From Agromyces italicus DSM 16388 (GTDB lineage Bacteria > Actinomycetota > Actinomycetes > Actinomycetales > Microbacteriaceae), in NCBI RefSeq assembly GCF_000421545.1, contig NZ_ATXF01000005.1, positions 372,001-436,000 of the forward strand: a DNA stretch of 64,000 nt, read 5' to 3'. Of the stretch, positions 27,949-36,050 are shown one piece after another. The notes beneath the pieces were generated by a model that had not been told where the DNA came from, made no database searches, and worked only from the letters and a program-made list of their open reading frames with translations. The translations under genes and the position numbers were made by a program. Each line of letters starts with the position of its first letter. Position 1 is the stretch's first letter.

Positions 27949-29310
27949 GTGCGCATTCTCCGCAGGACACTGGTCGTCCTCCTCGTCATCGTGCTGGTTC
28001 TCGTGGCGGGTGCCGTCGCCGTCTACTGGTGGCAGCGGCCGATGCTGCGCACCGGCACCGGCTACGCGGCGCACAACGCCTGCGCCGTGACCGAGGTCGC
28101 GCACCGCGAAGGCCCCGAGAGCGATCTGCCGTCGAACCCGCTCGTGCCGTACCTCCAGGTCGACGTCGATCGCGACGCGGGCGTCACCACCGGTTCGCTG
28201 CTCGGGGCGCTGGCCGCTCAGAAGGCCTGGTACACGCCGGGCTTCGGCTGCACGCTCGCGGGCGACCGCCCCGAGCTCGGCGAGGCGTCGGCGGTCACCG
28301 CCGAGGGCAACCCCTTCACGGATGCCGCGGCGCCGGCGCCGTCCGACGAACTCACTGCCGCACTCGCGGCCGCGTTCGGCGACGAGCTCTCCGAAGCCGA
28401 TGCCGCAGCGCTCGGCACCCGCGGCGTGGTCGTCGCCAAGGGCGGCGAGCTCGTCGCCGAGCGCTACGCCCACGGCTTCGACGCCGAGACCCCGCAGCTC
28501 GGCTGGTCGATGTCGAAGAGCGCGACGAGCCTCATCACGGGCATGCTCGCGCAGCAGGGCGAGCTCGCGCTCGACGACGCCGGCCTCCGCCCCGAGTGGA
28601 GCGACGAGCGCGCCGACATCACCGTCGAGCAGCTGCTGCGCATGACGAGCGGCCTCGAATGGGACGAGACCTACGACCTCGGCACCCCGATCACGCAGAT
28701 GCTCTACAACGAGGGCGACATGGCCGGGTACGTCGCGGGCCTTCCGCTCGAGAGCGCGCCCGGCACGGTGCAGGAGTATTCGAGCGGCTCGACGACGCTG
28801 CTCTGCTCGATCCTGGCCGAGCGCACCGGTCTCGGCGCCGACCTGCCGCGGCAGACGCTGCTCGGCGCGCTCGGCCTCTCGTCGGCGACGTTCGAGCCCG
28901 ACGCGGCCGGCACGCCGGTGTGCTCCTCGTACCTCTGGGCGACTCCGCGCGACTGGGCCGCGATCGGCCAGTTCGCCCTGCAGAACGGCGAGTGGAACGG
29001 TGAGCAGCTGCTGCCCGCCGACTGGATGGCGCGGTCACTCGAGGTGGCGCCGGTCGAGTCGACCGACGACCCCGGCTACGGCATGGGCTGGCGCGTCAAC
29101 GTGCTCGCCGACGGCAGCCTGCGCTGGCCCGAACTGCCCGAGGACACCTTCTACGCCTCGGGCCACGACGGCCAGAAGGTCATCGTCGTGCCGTCGGAGG
29201 ACCTCGTGGTCGTGCGCATGGGCTTCACGCCGGAGGCCGACGACGAGCCGAGCGAGGTGCAGCTCGTCGCCGACGTGATCGCAGCGCTGGGCGAACCGTC
29301 GGTCGGGTAG
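27949..29310 (+). CDS. Membrane-anchored serine hydrolase (beta-lactamase/class C fold)
   Basis: 453 residues. There is an N-terminal membrane anchor (residues ~8-28), then an extracellular penicillin-binding/beta-lactamase-like domain. The nucleophile motif SMSK is at residues 187-190, and EYSSGSTTLL replaces the usual Y-x-N. GHDGQ near residue 405 takes the place of the K-T-G region. It could be a carboxypeptidase, esterase or amidase; sequence does not separate them. The GTG start is 6 nt after TAACAT. Confidence 0.87.
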   Translation: MRILRRTLVVLLVIVLVLVAGAVAVYWWQRPMLRTGTGYAAHNACAVTEVAHREGPESDLPSNPLVPYLQVDVDRDAGVTTGSLLGALAAQKAWYTPGFGCTLAGDRPELGEASAVTAEGNPFTDAAAPAPSDELTAALAAAFGDELSEADAAALGTRGVVVAKGGELVAERYAHGFDAETPQLGWSMSKSATSLITGMLAQQGELALDDAGLRPEWSDERADITVEQLLRMTSGLEWDETYDLGTPITQMLYNEGDMAGYVAGLPLESAPGTVQEYSSGSTTLLCSILAERTGLGADLPRQTLLGALGLSSATFEPDAAGTPVCSSYLWATPRDWAAIGQFALQNGEWNGEQLLPADWMARSLEVAPVESTDDPGYGMGWRVNVLADGSLRWPELPEDTFYASGHDGQKVIVVPSEDLVVVRMGFTPEADDEPSEVQLVADVIAALGEPSVG

Positions 29311-29402
29311 CGCCCCCGGCGGTCGGGTAACGCCCGCCCCGCGGCATCCGATCGTCACTTCGCCGTCATCGGCGGGTGACGCCCGCGCTCTAGGCTTGAC
29401 CC

Positions 29403-30197
29403 ATGGGACGACGTGACGAAGTCGAGTGCTGGCTGACCGATATGGACGGCGTGCTCGTGCACGAGAACCACCCCCTGCCGGGCGCCGCCGAGCTGCTGGC
29501 GCAGTGGGAGAACGCGGGTACCCCGTACCTCGTGCTCACGAACAACTCGATCTTCACCGCACGCGACCTCTCGGCGCGGCTCCGCGCGAGCGGCCTCAAC
29601 GTGCCCGAGGACCGCATCTGGACCTCGGCGCTCGCGACTGCCGACTTCCTCAAGTCGCAGCTGCCCGGCGGATCGGCGTTCGTGATCGGCGAGGCCGGCA
29701 TCACCACGGCGCTGCACGAGGCCGGCTTCATCATGACCGAGACGAACCCCGACTACGTCGTCGTCGGCGAGACGCGAAACTACTCGTTCGAGGCGATCAC
29801 CAAGGCGATCAGGTTGATCGGCGCCGGCGCTCGGTTCATCGTCACGAACCCCGATGCCACGGGGCCGAGCGCCGACGGTCCGCTGCCCGCGACCGGGGCG
29901 ATCGCGGCGCTCATCACGAAGGCGACCGGCATGGAGCCGTATGTGGTCGGCAAGCCGAACCCGATGATGTTCCGCTCGGCGCTGAACAAGATCGGCGCCC
30001 ACTCCGAGAACACCGCGATGATCGGCGACCGCATGGACACCGACATCGTCGCGGGCATCGAGGCGGGGCTGCACACGATCCTCGTGATGACGGGCATCAG
30101 CGACCAGGCCGAGATCGAGAAGTACCCGTTCCGGCCCGACGAGATCCTGTCGGGCGTCGCCGATCTCGTCGGCGAGCCCGCCGAGACCGAGCTCTGA
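29403..30197 (+). CDS. HAD-IIA family sugar/nucleotide phosphatase (NagD-like)
   Basis: 264 residues. HAD motif I is DMDGV (Asp13 nucleophile, Asp15), motif II is VLTNNS, motif III Lys lies in VGKPNPMMF, and motif IV is MIGDRMDTDI. The inserted cap between motifs II and III is the C2 type of subfamily IIA, as in NagD. These act as phosphatases on nucleoside monophosphates or sugar phosphates in the cytoplasm; the substrate is not predictable. The ATG follows TAGGCT by 6 nt. Confidence 0.92.
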   Translation: MGRRDEVECWLTDMDGVLVHENHPLPGAAELLAQWENAGTPYLVLTNNSIFTARDLSARLRASGLNVPEDRIWTSALATADFLKSQLPGGSAFVIGEAGITTALHEAGFIMTETNPDYVVVGETRNYSFEAITKAIRLIGAGARFIVTNPDATGPSADGPLPATGAIAALITKATGMEPYVVGKPNPMMFRSALNKIGAHSENTAMIGDRMDTDIVAGIEAGLHTILVMTGISDQAEIEKYPFRPDEILSGVADLVGEPAETEL

Positions 30198-30242
30198 CCA
30201 CGACCGCCGCCCGCACGTCGCGACTCTGAAAGGGTTGGCACC

Positions 30243-30707
30243 ATGATCGAACTCACCGACATCGACCTCGACGACGACGGCGAACTCAGCGCCGTCGTCT
30301 CGCTGCCGGGCGACCGGCAGGTCGCCGTGCTGTTCGCCCTCGACGACGGCGAAGCGCTCGAGACCACCGAGATGCTCGCCACCGCGCAGCGCGCGCTCAC
30401 CCCGCTCACGGCCGAGCCGCTCGACCGCCTCGAGGCCGAGATCGTGCGCGAGCTCGTCGACTCGGAGTTCGAGGGCGACGACGAGGCGAGCGACGACGAC
30501 TACACCGAGCTCGCCGACGAGCTTGAGCTGCAGGGCGCGATCGTGTCGAGCGACGCGACCCTCGTGCTCGTCTACGAGGCGCCGACGCAGTACGCGGGCC
30601 TCGTGATCTACGCGCAGCTCGACGAAGGCCTCGAGATCGAGGTGCTGAGCGTCGCCGACACCGATGACGAGCTCGACGACGACAGCGCCGAAGAAGAGGT
30701 CGAGTAG
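30243..30707 (+). CDS. Acidic hypothetical protein
   Basis: 154 residues, highly acidic, with runs such as DIDLDDDGEL at the start and DDDSAEEEVE at the end. The central part (VLVYEAPTQYAGLVIYAQLDE) looks like a folded alpha/beta domain. There are no Cys, signal peptide or membrane spans. The start is supported by GAAAGGG about 8 nt before the ATG, 45 nt after the HAD gene, so the two may be co-transcribed. I do not recognise the family. Confidence 0.75.
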   Translation: MIELTDIDLDDDGELSAVVSLPGDRQVAVLFALDDGEALETTEMLATAQRALTPLTAEPLDRLEAEIVRELVDSEFEGDDEASDDDYTELADELELQGAIVSSDATLVLVYEAPTQYAGLVIYAQLDEGLEIEVLSVADTDDELDDDSAEEEVE

Positions 30708-30742
30708 GGCGAGCCCGCCCGCCCGACCTCTTCATCGCGCGT

Positions 30743-31750
30743 CTACGCCGCGAGCGGCGCCTCCTCGGGGTCGGCGTCGAGCCGCGCCCGCACCTCGGGG
30801 GCGAGATCGAGCTCGGCGGCGCCGAGCACCTCCTCGAGCTGGGCGACGCTCGACGGCCCGGCCACCGGGATCACGGGCACCTCGCGGCCGAGCAGCCACG
30901 CGAGCGCGACCTGGTTCGGCGTCGCGCCGAGGTCGCGGGCGACCTCGCGCAGCAGCGCGATGCGCGAGTGCGTGGTGGGGTGGTTCACGCCGCCCCACAG
31001 GGTCTTGTCGCTGCGGGTGAACGCGCCCTGGTGCAGCGGCGAGTAGGCGGTCACCGCGAGCGGCGGTCGGCCGTCGACCCCGGTGGATGCCGCGTACGAG
31101 AGCAGTTCGGGCGTCACGAAGTTCTGCCGGTCGAGCTTCGGCGCGGGGTAGACGTAGCTGTACTGCTGCTGCACGAGCCCGTAGGGCGCGATGCCCTGGC
31201 GGATCGCCTCCTCGCGGGCCTCGACGACGCGCCAGAGGGCGACGTTCGAGATGCCGGCGACGCCGATGAGCCCCTCGTCCTGAAGGGCGCCGAAGGCGCC
31301 GACGGTCTCGGCGAGCGGGGTCTCGAGGTCGTCGACGTGCCCGTAGACGACGTCGAGGTGGTCGACCCCGAGGTGCTTCGCGCTCTCGCGGGCCTCGCGG
31401 TCGATGGTCACCGCGCCGAGCCCCTGGAAGTTCGTCGGCGGCGTGTTCGAGAGCGGCAGTGCCGGGTCGGCCTTGGCGGCGCCGAGCTTCGTTGCGATGC
31501 GCAGCCGGTCGCGCACACCGCGCGAGCGCAGCCAGCGGCCGAGGAGGTCTTCGCTGTCGCGGCCGTGGCCGCCGTCCCAGAAGCTGTAGTTGTTGGCGGT
31601 GTCGATGAACGTGCCGCCGGCCTCGACGAAGCGGTCGAGGATCGCGAACGAGGTCTCCTCGTCGATCTTGGTGCCCATCTGCATGGTGCCGAGGCAGATC
31701 GTCGAGACGTCGAGGCTCGTGCGGCCGTTGCCGATCGTGCGGTATCGCAT
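30743..31750 (-). CDS. Aldo/keto reductase
   Basis: 335 residues with a TIM-barrel AKR fold. It opens MRYRTIGNGRTSLDVSTICL, and FIDTANNYSFW carries the catalytic Asp and Tyr. Also present are the Lys of RIATKLGA, the His of VYGHVDD, and the NADPH-site segment VIPVAGPSS. It probably reduces a carbonyl using NADPH; the substrate is unknown. The ATG at 31750 is supported by the RBS GGAGGAAC, overriding a longer frame. It is divergent from a MocR-type regulator, which is its likely controller. Confidence 0.92.
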   Translation of the reverse strand: MRYRTIGNGRTSLDVSTICLGTMQMGTKIDEETSFAILDRFVEAGGTFIDTANNYSFWDGGHGRDSEDLLGRWLRSRGVRDRLRIATKLGAAKADPALPLSNTPPTNFQGLGAVTIDREARESAKHLGVDHLDVVYGHVDDLETPLAETVGAFGALQDEGLIGVAGISNVALWRVVEAREEAIRQGIAPYGLVQQQYSYVYPAPKLDRQNFVTPELLSYAASTGVDGRPPLAVTAYSPLHQGAFTRSDKTLWGGVNHPTTHSRIALLREVARDLGATPNQVALAWLLGREVPVIPVAGPSSVAQLEEVLGAAELDLAPEVRARLDADPEEAPLAA

Positions 31751-31817
31751 GGGATGTTCCTCCGTTGGTGTGGGTGACGTCGTCCAGCGTAGGAATCGAT
31801 CGGTTCGGGCATACACT

Positions 31818-31850
31818 CCAATCAGGACACCGTTCACCAGACCAATCGAG
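31818..31850. promoter_or_regulatory. CCAATC direct repeats between the divergent aldo/keto reductase and MocR genes
   Basis: TCCAATCAGG (31818-31827) and ACCAATCGAG (31841-31850) share CCAATC in the same orientation, 23 nt apart. The second lies just before the MocR start. MocR/GabR-type proteins commonly bind direct repeats, so this is a candidate operator; the assignment is inference. Confidence 0.4.
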
Positions 31851-31860
31851 GGACGACCGG

Positions 31861-33300
31861 ATGCCTCGCTCCCGCCCCGCGCCGGGCCCCTCCCTCGCCT
31901 GGGAGACCCTCCTCGACCTCGGCTCGGGGCCCGAGCCGCTGCGCGATCGGCTCGAGCGCGCCATCCGCGACGCCGTCACGAGCGGGCGAGCCTCCGCCGG
32001 GGCGGCGCTGCCGCCGAGCCGCGGCCTCGCCGAGACGCTCGGCGTCTCGCGGTGGGTGGTCACCGAGGCCTACGGGCAGCTCGTCGCCGAGGGCTTCCTC
32101 GAGGCGACGGTCGGCTCAGCCACCCGCGTGCCGGCAGCAGACCATCGCGCCCGTTCTCCTGCCGACGCCGCACAGGAATCCGGGCTGCGCTCCGAGTACC
32201 GACGCCCGCCGTACGACCTCGGGCCGGGCGTCGCCGACCTGCGGCACGCGCCGCGCGCTCGATGGGCGGCCGCGGTGCGGCAGACGCTCGAGGTGCTGCC
32301 CGATGCCGAGCTCTCGGTCGTCGATCGTCTGGGGCATCCGAGTGCCCGCACCGCGGTCGCCGACTATCTCGCGCGTTCACGTCGCGCCGTCGCCGCACCC
32401 GACGACGTCGTGATCATGCACGGTGCGAGCGACGGCATGGCCGCGGTCGTCGCGGGACTTCGCGCCGTCGGGCACCGATCGATCATCGTGGAGGACCCGA
32501 GTTGGCCGCGCCTGCGCGACATCGCGGCCGGGGCAGGGCTCACACCCGTACCGGTGCCCGTCGATCACAACGGCATCGATGTCGATCGCCTCGTCGCGGC
32601 CGCTGCCCGCACTGGCTCGCGCGCTGCGCTCATCACGCCCGCCCACCAGTTTCCGCTCGGCGCGGCGCTGTCACCGACGCGACGCGACGCGATCGTACGC
32701 TGGGTGCGCGAGGTCGACGGCGTGCTCATCGAAGACGACTACGACGCCGAGTTCCGCTACGACCGGCGCCCGATCGCCGCACTGCAGAGCCTCGCGCCCG
32801 AGCACGTCGTGCTCGTCGGCTCGCTCTCGAAGTCATTGGCCCCGGCGTACGGACTCGGCTGGACCCTCGCGCCCGCGCCGCTGCGCGAGCGGGTACGGCT
32901 CGGCGAACGGGCGCGCCCCTCGACGCTCGAGCAGGCGACGCTCGCGCGGTTCATCGAGTCGGGCGATCTCGAACGGCATCTGCGTGCGTCGCGCGGGCGG
33001 TTCAAGCGGCGCCGCGCCGCACTGCTCGCCGCCTTCTCGCGCGAGCTGCCCGAGCTCGAGCTCACCGGCATCGCCGCGGGCATGCACGCAGTGCTCGCCA
33101 TGCCGCCGGGGGTGCGCGCCGTCGAGGTCGCGGCGGCGGCAGCGGGCCGCGGTGTCGCAGTCTCGGACCTCACGCGCTACCGCGCGACGAGTGCACAACC
33201 GCTCCCCGAGGCGCTCGTCGTCGGCTACGGCAACCTCTCGGACGCGGTTGTCGACGAGGCCGTGGCACGGCTCGCCGAGATCATCCGCTCGCGCGCCTGA
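31861..33300 (+). CDS. MocR-family transcriptional regulator (GntR HTH fused to aminotransferase fold)
   Basis: 479 residues. Residues ~20-85 are a GntR-type winged helix (LERAIRDAVTSGRA, LPPSRGLAETLGVSRWVVTE). From ~110 to the end there is a fold-type I aminotransferase domain with IEDDYDAEFRYDRRP and the PLP-binding lysine in VGSLSKSLAPAYGLG. This is the classical MocR/PdxR architecture, sensing PLP or an amino compound. The ATG at 31861 starts the HTH domain cleanly. It is divergent from the aldo/keto reductase, the probable target. Confidence 0.92.
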   Translation: MPRSRPAPGPSLAWETLLDLGSGPEPLRDRLERAIRDAVTSGRASAGAALPPSRGLAETLGVSRWVVTEAYGQLVAEGFLEATVGSATRVPAADHRARSPADAAQESGLRSEYRRPPYDLGPGVADLRHAPRARWAAAVRQTLEVLPDAELSVVDRLGHPSARTAVADYLARSRRAVAAPDDVVIMHGASDGMAAVVAGLRAVGHRSIIVEDPSWPRLRDIAAGAGLTPVPVPVDHNGIDVDRLVAAAARTGSRAALITPAHQFPLGAALSPTRRDAIVRWVREVDGVLIEDDYDAEFRYDRRPIAALQSLAPEHVVLVGSLSKSLAPAYGLGWTLAPAPLRERVRLGERARPSTLEQATLARFIESGDLERHLRASRGRFKRRRAALLAAFSRELPELELTGIAAGMHAVLAMPPGVRAVEVAAAAAGRGVAVSDLTRYRATSAQPLPEALVVGYGNLSDAVVDEAVARLAEIIRSRA

Positions 33301-33332
33301 CGGCGGCCCGGCGCCCCCGGCGCCCCGGCCCG

Positions 33333-33399
33333 GCCCGCGATGTCGCCCAGATCGTCGCTTCGGCAGCCGCATCACGACGGTTTGCGCGACATCGCGGGC
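33333..33399. repeat. 61-nt palindromic element, copy 2 (with 3-nt extended arms)
   Basis: The arms GCCCGCGATGTCGC (33333-33346) and GCGACATCGCGGGC (33386-33399) are exact reverse complements. In reverse orientation the core 33336-33396 matches 24056-24116 through CGYGATGTCGCGCAAAC and GTCG, with a divergent centre. It lies between the ends of the MocR and Nudix genes. Confidence 0.75.
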
Positions 33400-33413
33400 A
33401 GGAACGGCGACGT

Positions 33414-34112
33414 TCAGGGAATGAGCTCGTACTCGTGGGCCCCGTCCCACGGCTCGGCCCAGCCGAGCCGGTCGAGCATGCGGTCGAGCACGAGCCCGGT
33501 GAACCCCCAGACGAGATGCTGCCGGCCGCCGACCGTCGGCAGAAAGCCCGGCCCGCGCCACTCCTGCCCGGCTCGACGGGCCACCGTCGTGACCCGGTTC
33601 GCCGGGTCGACGAGGTCGGCCACCGGTGTGCGGAACACCGCCGAGGACTCGGCGACGTCGACCACCCCGACGGGCGACGGCGCCCGCCACCACCCGAGCA
33701 CCGGCGTCACGAGGTGACCCGAGTACGGCACCGGAATGGACGGCAGCGCACCGAGCACCTCGACCCCGGTCGTGTCGAGCCCGGTCTCCTCACGCGCCTC
33801 GCGGAGCGCCGCGTCGACCGGACCGCCATCACCGGGATCGACCCTCCCGCCCGGAAAGGCGACCTGCCCGGCGTGCGACCGCAAGGTCTCGGCACGGGCG
33901 AGCAGCAGCACGTCGAGGTCGCGGGAGACCGCATGATCATGCGCCGCATGATCGCTCGGCAGCCCGTCGAGCACCCCGAAGAGGATCAGCACAGCGGCAT
34001 CGCGGAACGCGACGTCGCCGAAGCGTTCGTCGTCGGGCCAGTCGGCGAAGAGCCCGGCGTCTCGCGCGAGCTCGGCCAGTTCGTCGCGGGCGGCTCCGGC
34101 AGGTGCAGTCAC
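33414..34112 (-). CDS. Nudix hydrolase, CoA pyrophosphatase type
   Basis: 232 residues. The Nudix box spans residues 89-112 (GRVDPGDGGPVDAALREARE then ETGL), preceded by SHAGQVAFPGG, the pattern of the coenzyme-A pyrophosphatase branch (UPF0035). SIPVPYSGHLVTPVLGWW and HLVWGFTGLVLDRML after it agree. It probably hydrolyses CoA or oxidised CoA to 3',5'-ADP and phosphopantetheine. The GTG start is 7 nt after TAGCCT. Confidence 0.9.
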   Translation of the reverse strand: MTAPAGAARDELAELARDAGLFADWPDDERFGDVAFRDAAVLILFGVLDGLPSDHAAHDHAVSRDLDVLLLARAETLRSHAGQVAFPGGRVDPGDGGPVDAALREAREETGLDTTGVEVLGALPSIPVPYSGHLVTPVLGWWRAPSPVGVVDVAESSAVFRTPVADLVDPANRVTTVARRAGQEWRGPGFLPTVGGRQHLVWGFTGLVLDRMLDRLGWAEPWDGAHEYELIP

Positions 34113-34160
34113 CCTCCCGAGGCTACCCCGCGAGTCGCCCGGCCCGGGCAGTGCGCCACC

Positions 34161-35093
34161 TCAGGCGAGATTCGCGACGGCGGTCTCGACGAGGCGCCAG
34201 AACCGCTCGACGTCGAGATCGACGGCGACGTACGCATTGGGTTCGCGCCGGAGCATCCCGTCGAAATCGACGCTCGTCGCACCGAGCGTCTCGGTGCCCG
34301 TCAACTCGATGTCGAGGCGGGTGCGCCTGAGCGTCACGACCTCGGGGGCGACGAGCACCGCGACGGCGACCGGGTCGTGCAGCGGGCCCTCCGGCATGCC
34401 GAAGACCTCGTCGTTGGTGCGGCAGAAGAACTCGAACAACTCCTCGCCGAATGCGGCGGTGCGGGTCCCGGTCGCCGAGAGGCGGTCGCGCACGGCCTGC
34501 GTCACGAGCGCCCGGTGGGTGACGTTCAGCCCGACCATCGTGAAGTCGACGCCGCTGCGCACCACGAGATCGAGCGCGTCGGGGTCGACCCAGGCGTTGA
34601 ACTCGGCGTACGGGGTGGCGTTGCCGCGCTCGGTCGAGCCGCCCATCCAGACGATCCGGGCGATGCGCGACGCCAGCCCGGGGCGGTCTCGCAGCAGGAT
34701 CGCCACGTTCGTGAGCGGCCCCGTCGCGATGATCGCGACCGGCTCCTCGGCGGCGAGCAGCGTGTCGGCGATGAGCTCGGTCGCGCCGCGCGCGTCGAGC
34801 GGCACCGTGGCCTCGGGCAGCTCGGGCCCGCCGAGCCCGTTCTCGCCGTGGATCCACTCGGCGGTCTCGAGTTCGCGCACGAGCGGCGCCTCGGCGCCCG
34901 CCGCGACCGGCACCCCGGTGACGCCGGCGACGGTCAGCGCGATGCGCGCGTTGCAGCTCGTGTGCTCGAGGGCGACGTTGCCGCCCACGGTGGTCACGGC
35001 GCGAAGATCGAGGGCCGGATGCCCCGCGGCGAGCCACAGGGCGAAGACGTCGTCGTGTCCGGGGTCGCAGTCGACGATCACGGGCAGGGTCAT
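34161..35093 (-). CDS. Nucleoside hydrolase (IunH/Rih family)
   Basis: 310 residues. The Ca2+-binding signature DCDPGHDD is at residues 8-15, NVALEHTSCNARI is near 39-51, IIATGPLTNVA is in the middle, and GPLHDPVAVAV is near the end. It hydrolyses the N-glycosidic bond of ribonucleosides to base and ribose. The ATG overlaps the ribokinase stop by 4 bp (ATGA), so ribose released here can be phosphorylated by the product of the same transcript. Base specificity is not evident. Confidence 0.93.
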   Translation of the reverse strand: MTLPVIVDCDPGHDDVFALWLAAGHPALDLRAVTTVGGNVALEHTSCNARIALTVAGVTGVPVAAGAEAPLVRELETAEWIHGENGLGGPELPEATVPLDARGATELIADTLLAAEEPVAIIATGPLTNVAILLRDRPGLASRIARIVWMGGSTERGNATPYAEFNAWVDPDALDLVVRSGVDFTMVGLNVTHRALVTQAVRDRLSATGTRTAAFGEELFEFFCRTNDEVFGMPEGPLHDPVAVAVLVAPEVVTLRRTRLDIELTGTETLGATSVDFDGMLRREPNAYVAVDLDVERFWRLVETAVANLA

Positions 35094-36049
35094 GCGAGCG
35101 GGGCTCCTTCGTCGTCGAGTTCGGCGGCGGCGAGCACCGTCGCACGGGAGGCGTAGGAGTCGACCGTGCCGCGCGACTGTACGGCGAGCGCGCCGGCGAC
35201 GACGGCGATGCGCATCGATTCGGCGAGGCTGCGCCCCTCGGCGAGGAACGCCGCGAGCGTTCCGGTGAAGCAGTCGCCGGCACCCGTCGTGTCGACGGCG
35301 ACGACCTCTGGGGCCGCCTCGGCCCAATCCCCCTCGGGAGATGCCCCGACCGCACCCGCCGCACCGAGCGTCACGACCACCGAGCGCGCGACCAAGCCGA
35401 CCGCGGATGCCGCGTGCCAGCGCCACTCGTCGAGCGGGGTGCCGGCCGGGACATCCGCACCGATGCCGATCGCCCGCGCCTCGTGCTCGTTGACGACGAG
35501 CGGATCGCACACCGCGAGCGCTGCGGCGGAGACCGCGACGGGCGGCGCGAGGTTCACGACGAGGCGCACACCGAGCCCGGCGCACAGCTCGGCGAGCCGC
35601 TCGATCGCCGCGATCGGGAGTTCGCCCTGACTCAGCACGAGGGCCGCCGATGCGAGACGTTCGCGCTGGGTGTCGAGCGCCGTGGGGCCGAGCGCGAGGT
35701 TCGCCCCGCCCGTGACGATGACCGTGTTCTCACCCGAATCGGCGACCGTGATCTGTGCGACGCCGGTCGGGGCATCCGTCACCTGAACGATGCCCGCGGT
35801 CGCGAGGCCGAGGTCGTCGAGCACGCCGAGCGCGAGCGAGGCGTTCGCGTCGTCACCGACCCGGGCGACGAAGTCGACCTCGGCACCGGCGAAGTGCGCG
35901 GCGACCGCCTGGTTCGCGCCCTTGCCGCCGACCGCGGTGCGGAACGTGCGCGACGTCACCGTCTCGCCGGGGGCCGGAAACCGTTCGACGTAGCTCGTCG
36001 CATCGACGTTCAGCGAACCGACGACGACGACCCGGGCGCCGCGGGCCAA
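35090..36049 (-). CDS. rbsK: Ribokinase
   Basis: 319 residues, PfkB fold. The N-terminal GSLNVDATSYVERFPAPGET and VGGKGANQAVAA form the substrate site, and DTTGAGDCFTG is the catalytic Asp/anion hole. It phosphorylates ribose to ribose 5-phosphate. The start is a TTG 1 nt after the stop of the preceding gene; no ATG/GTG fits the conserved N-terminus, so initiation is probably by translational coupling. The downstream nucleoside hydrolase overlaps by 4 bp. Confidence 0.9.
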   Translation of the reverse strand: MARGARVVVVGSLNVDATSYVERFPAPGETVTSRTFRTAVGGKGANQAVAAHFAGAEVDFVARVGDDANASLALGVLDDLGLATAGIVQVTDAPTGVAQITVADSGENTVIVTGGANLALGPTALDTQRERLASAALVLSQGELPIAAIERLAELCAGLGVRLVVNLAPPVAVSAAALAVCDPLVVNEHEARAIGIGADVPAGTPLDEWRWHAASAVGLVARSVVVTLGAAGAVGASPEGDWAEAAPEVVAVDTTGAGDCFTGTLAAFLAEGRSLAESMRIAVVAGALAVQSRGTVDSYASRATVLAAAELDDEGAPLA

Positions 36050-36050
36050 C

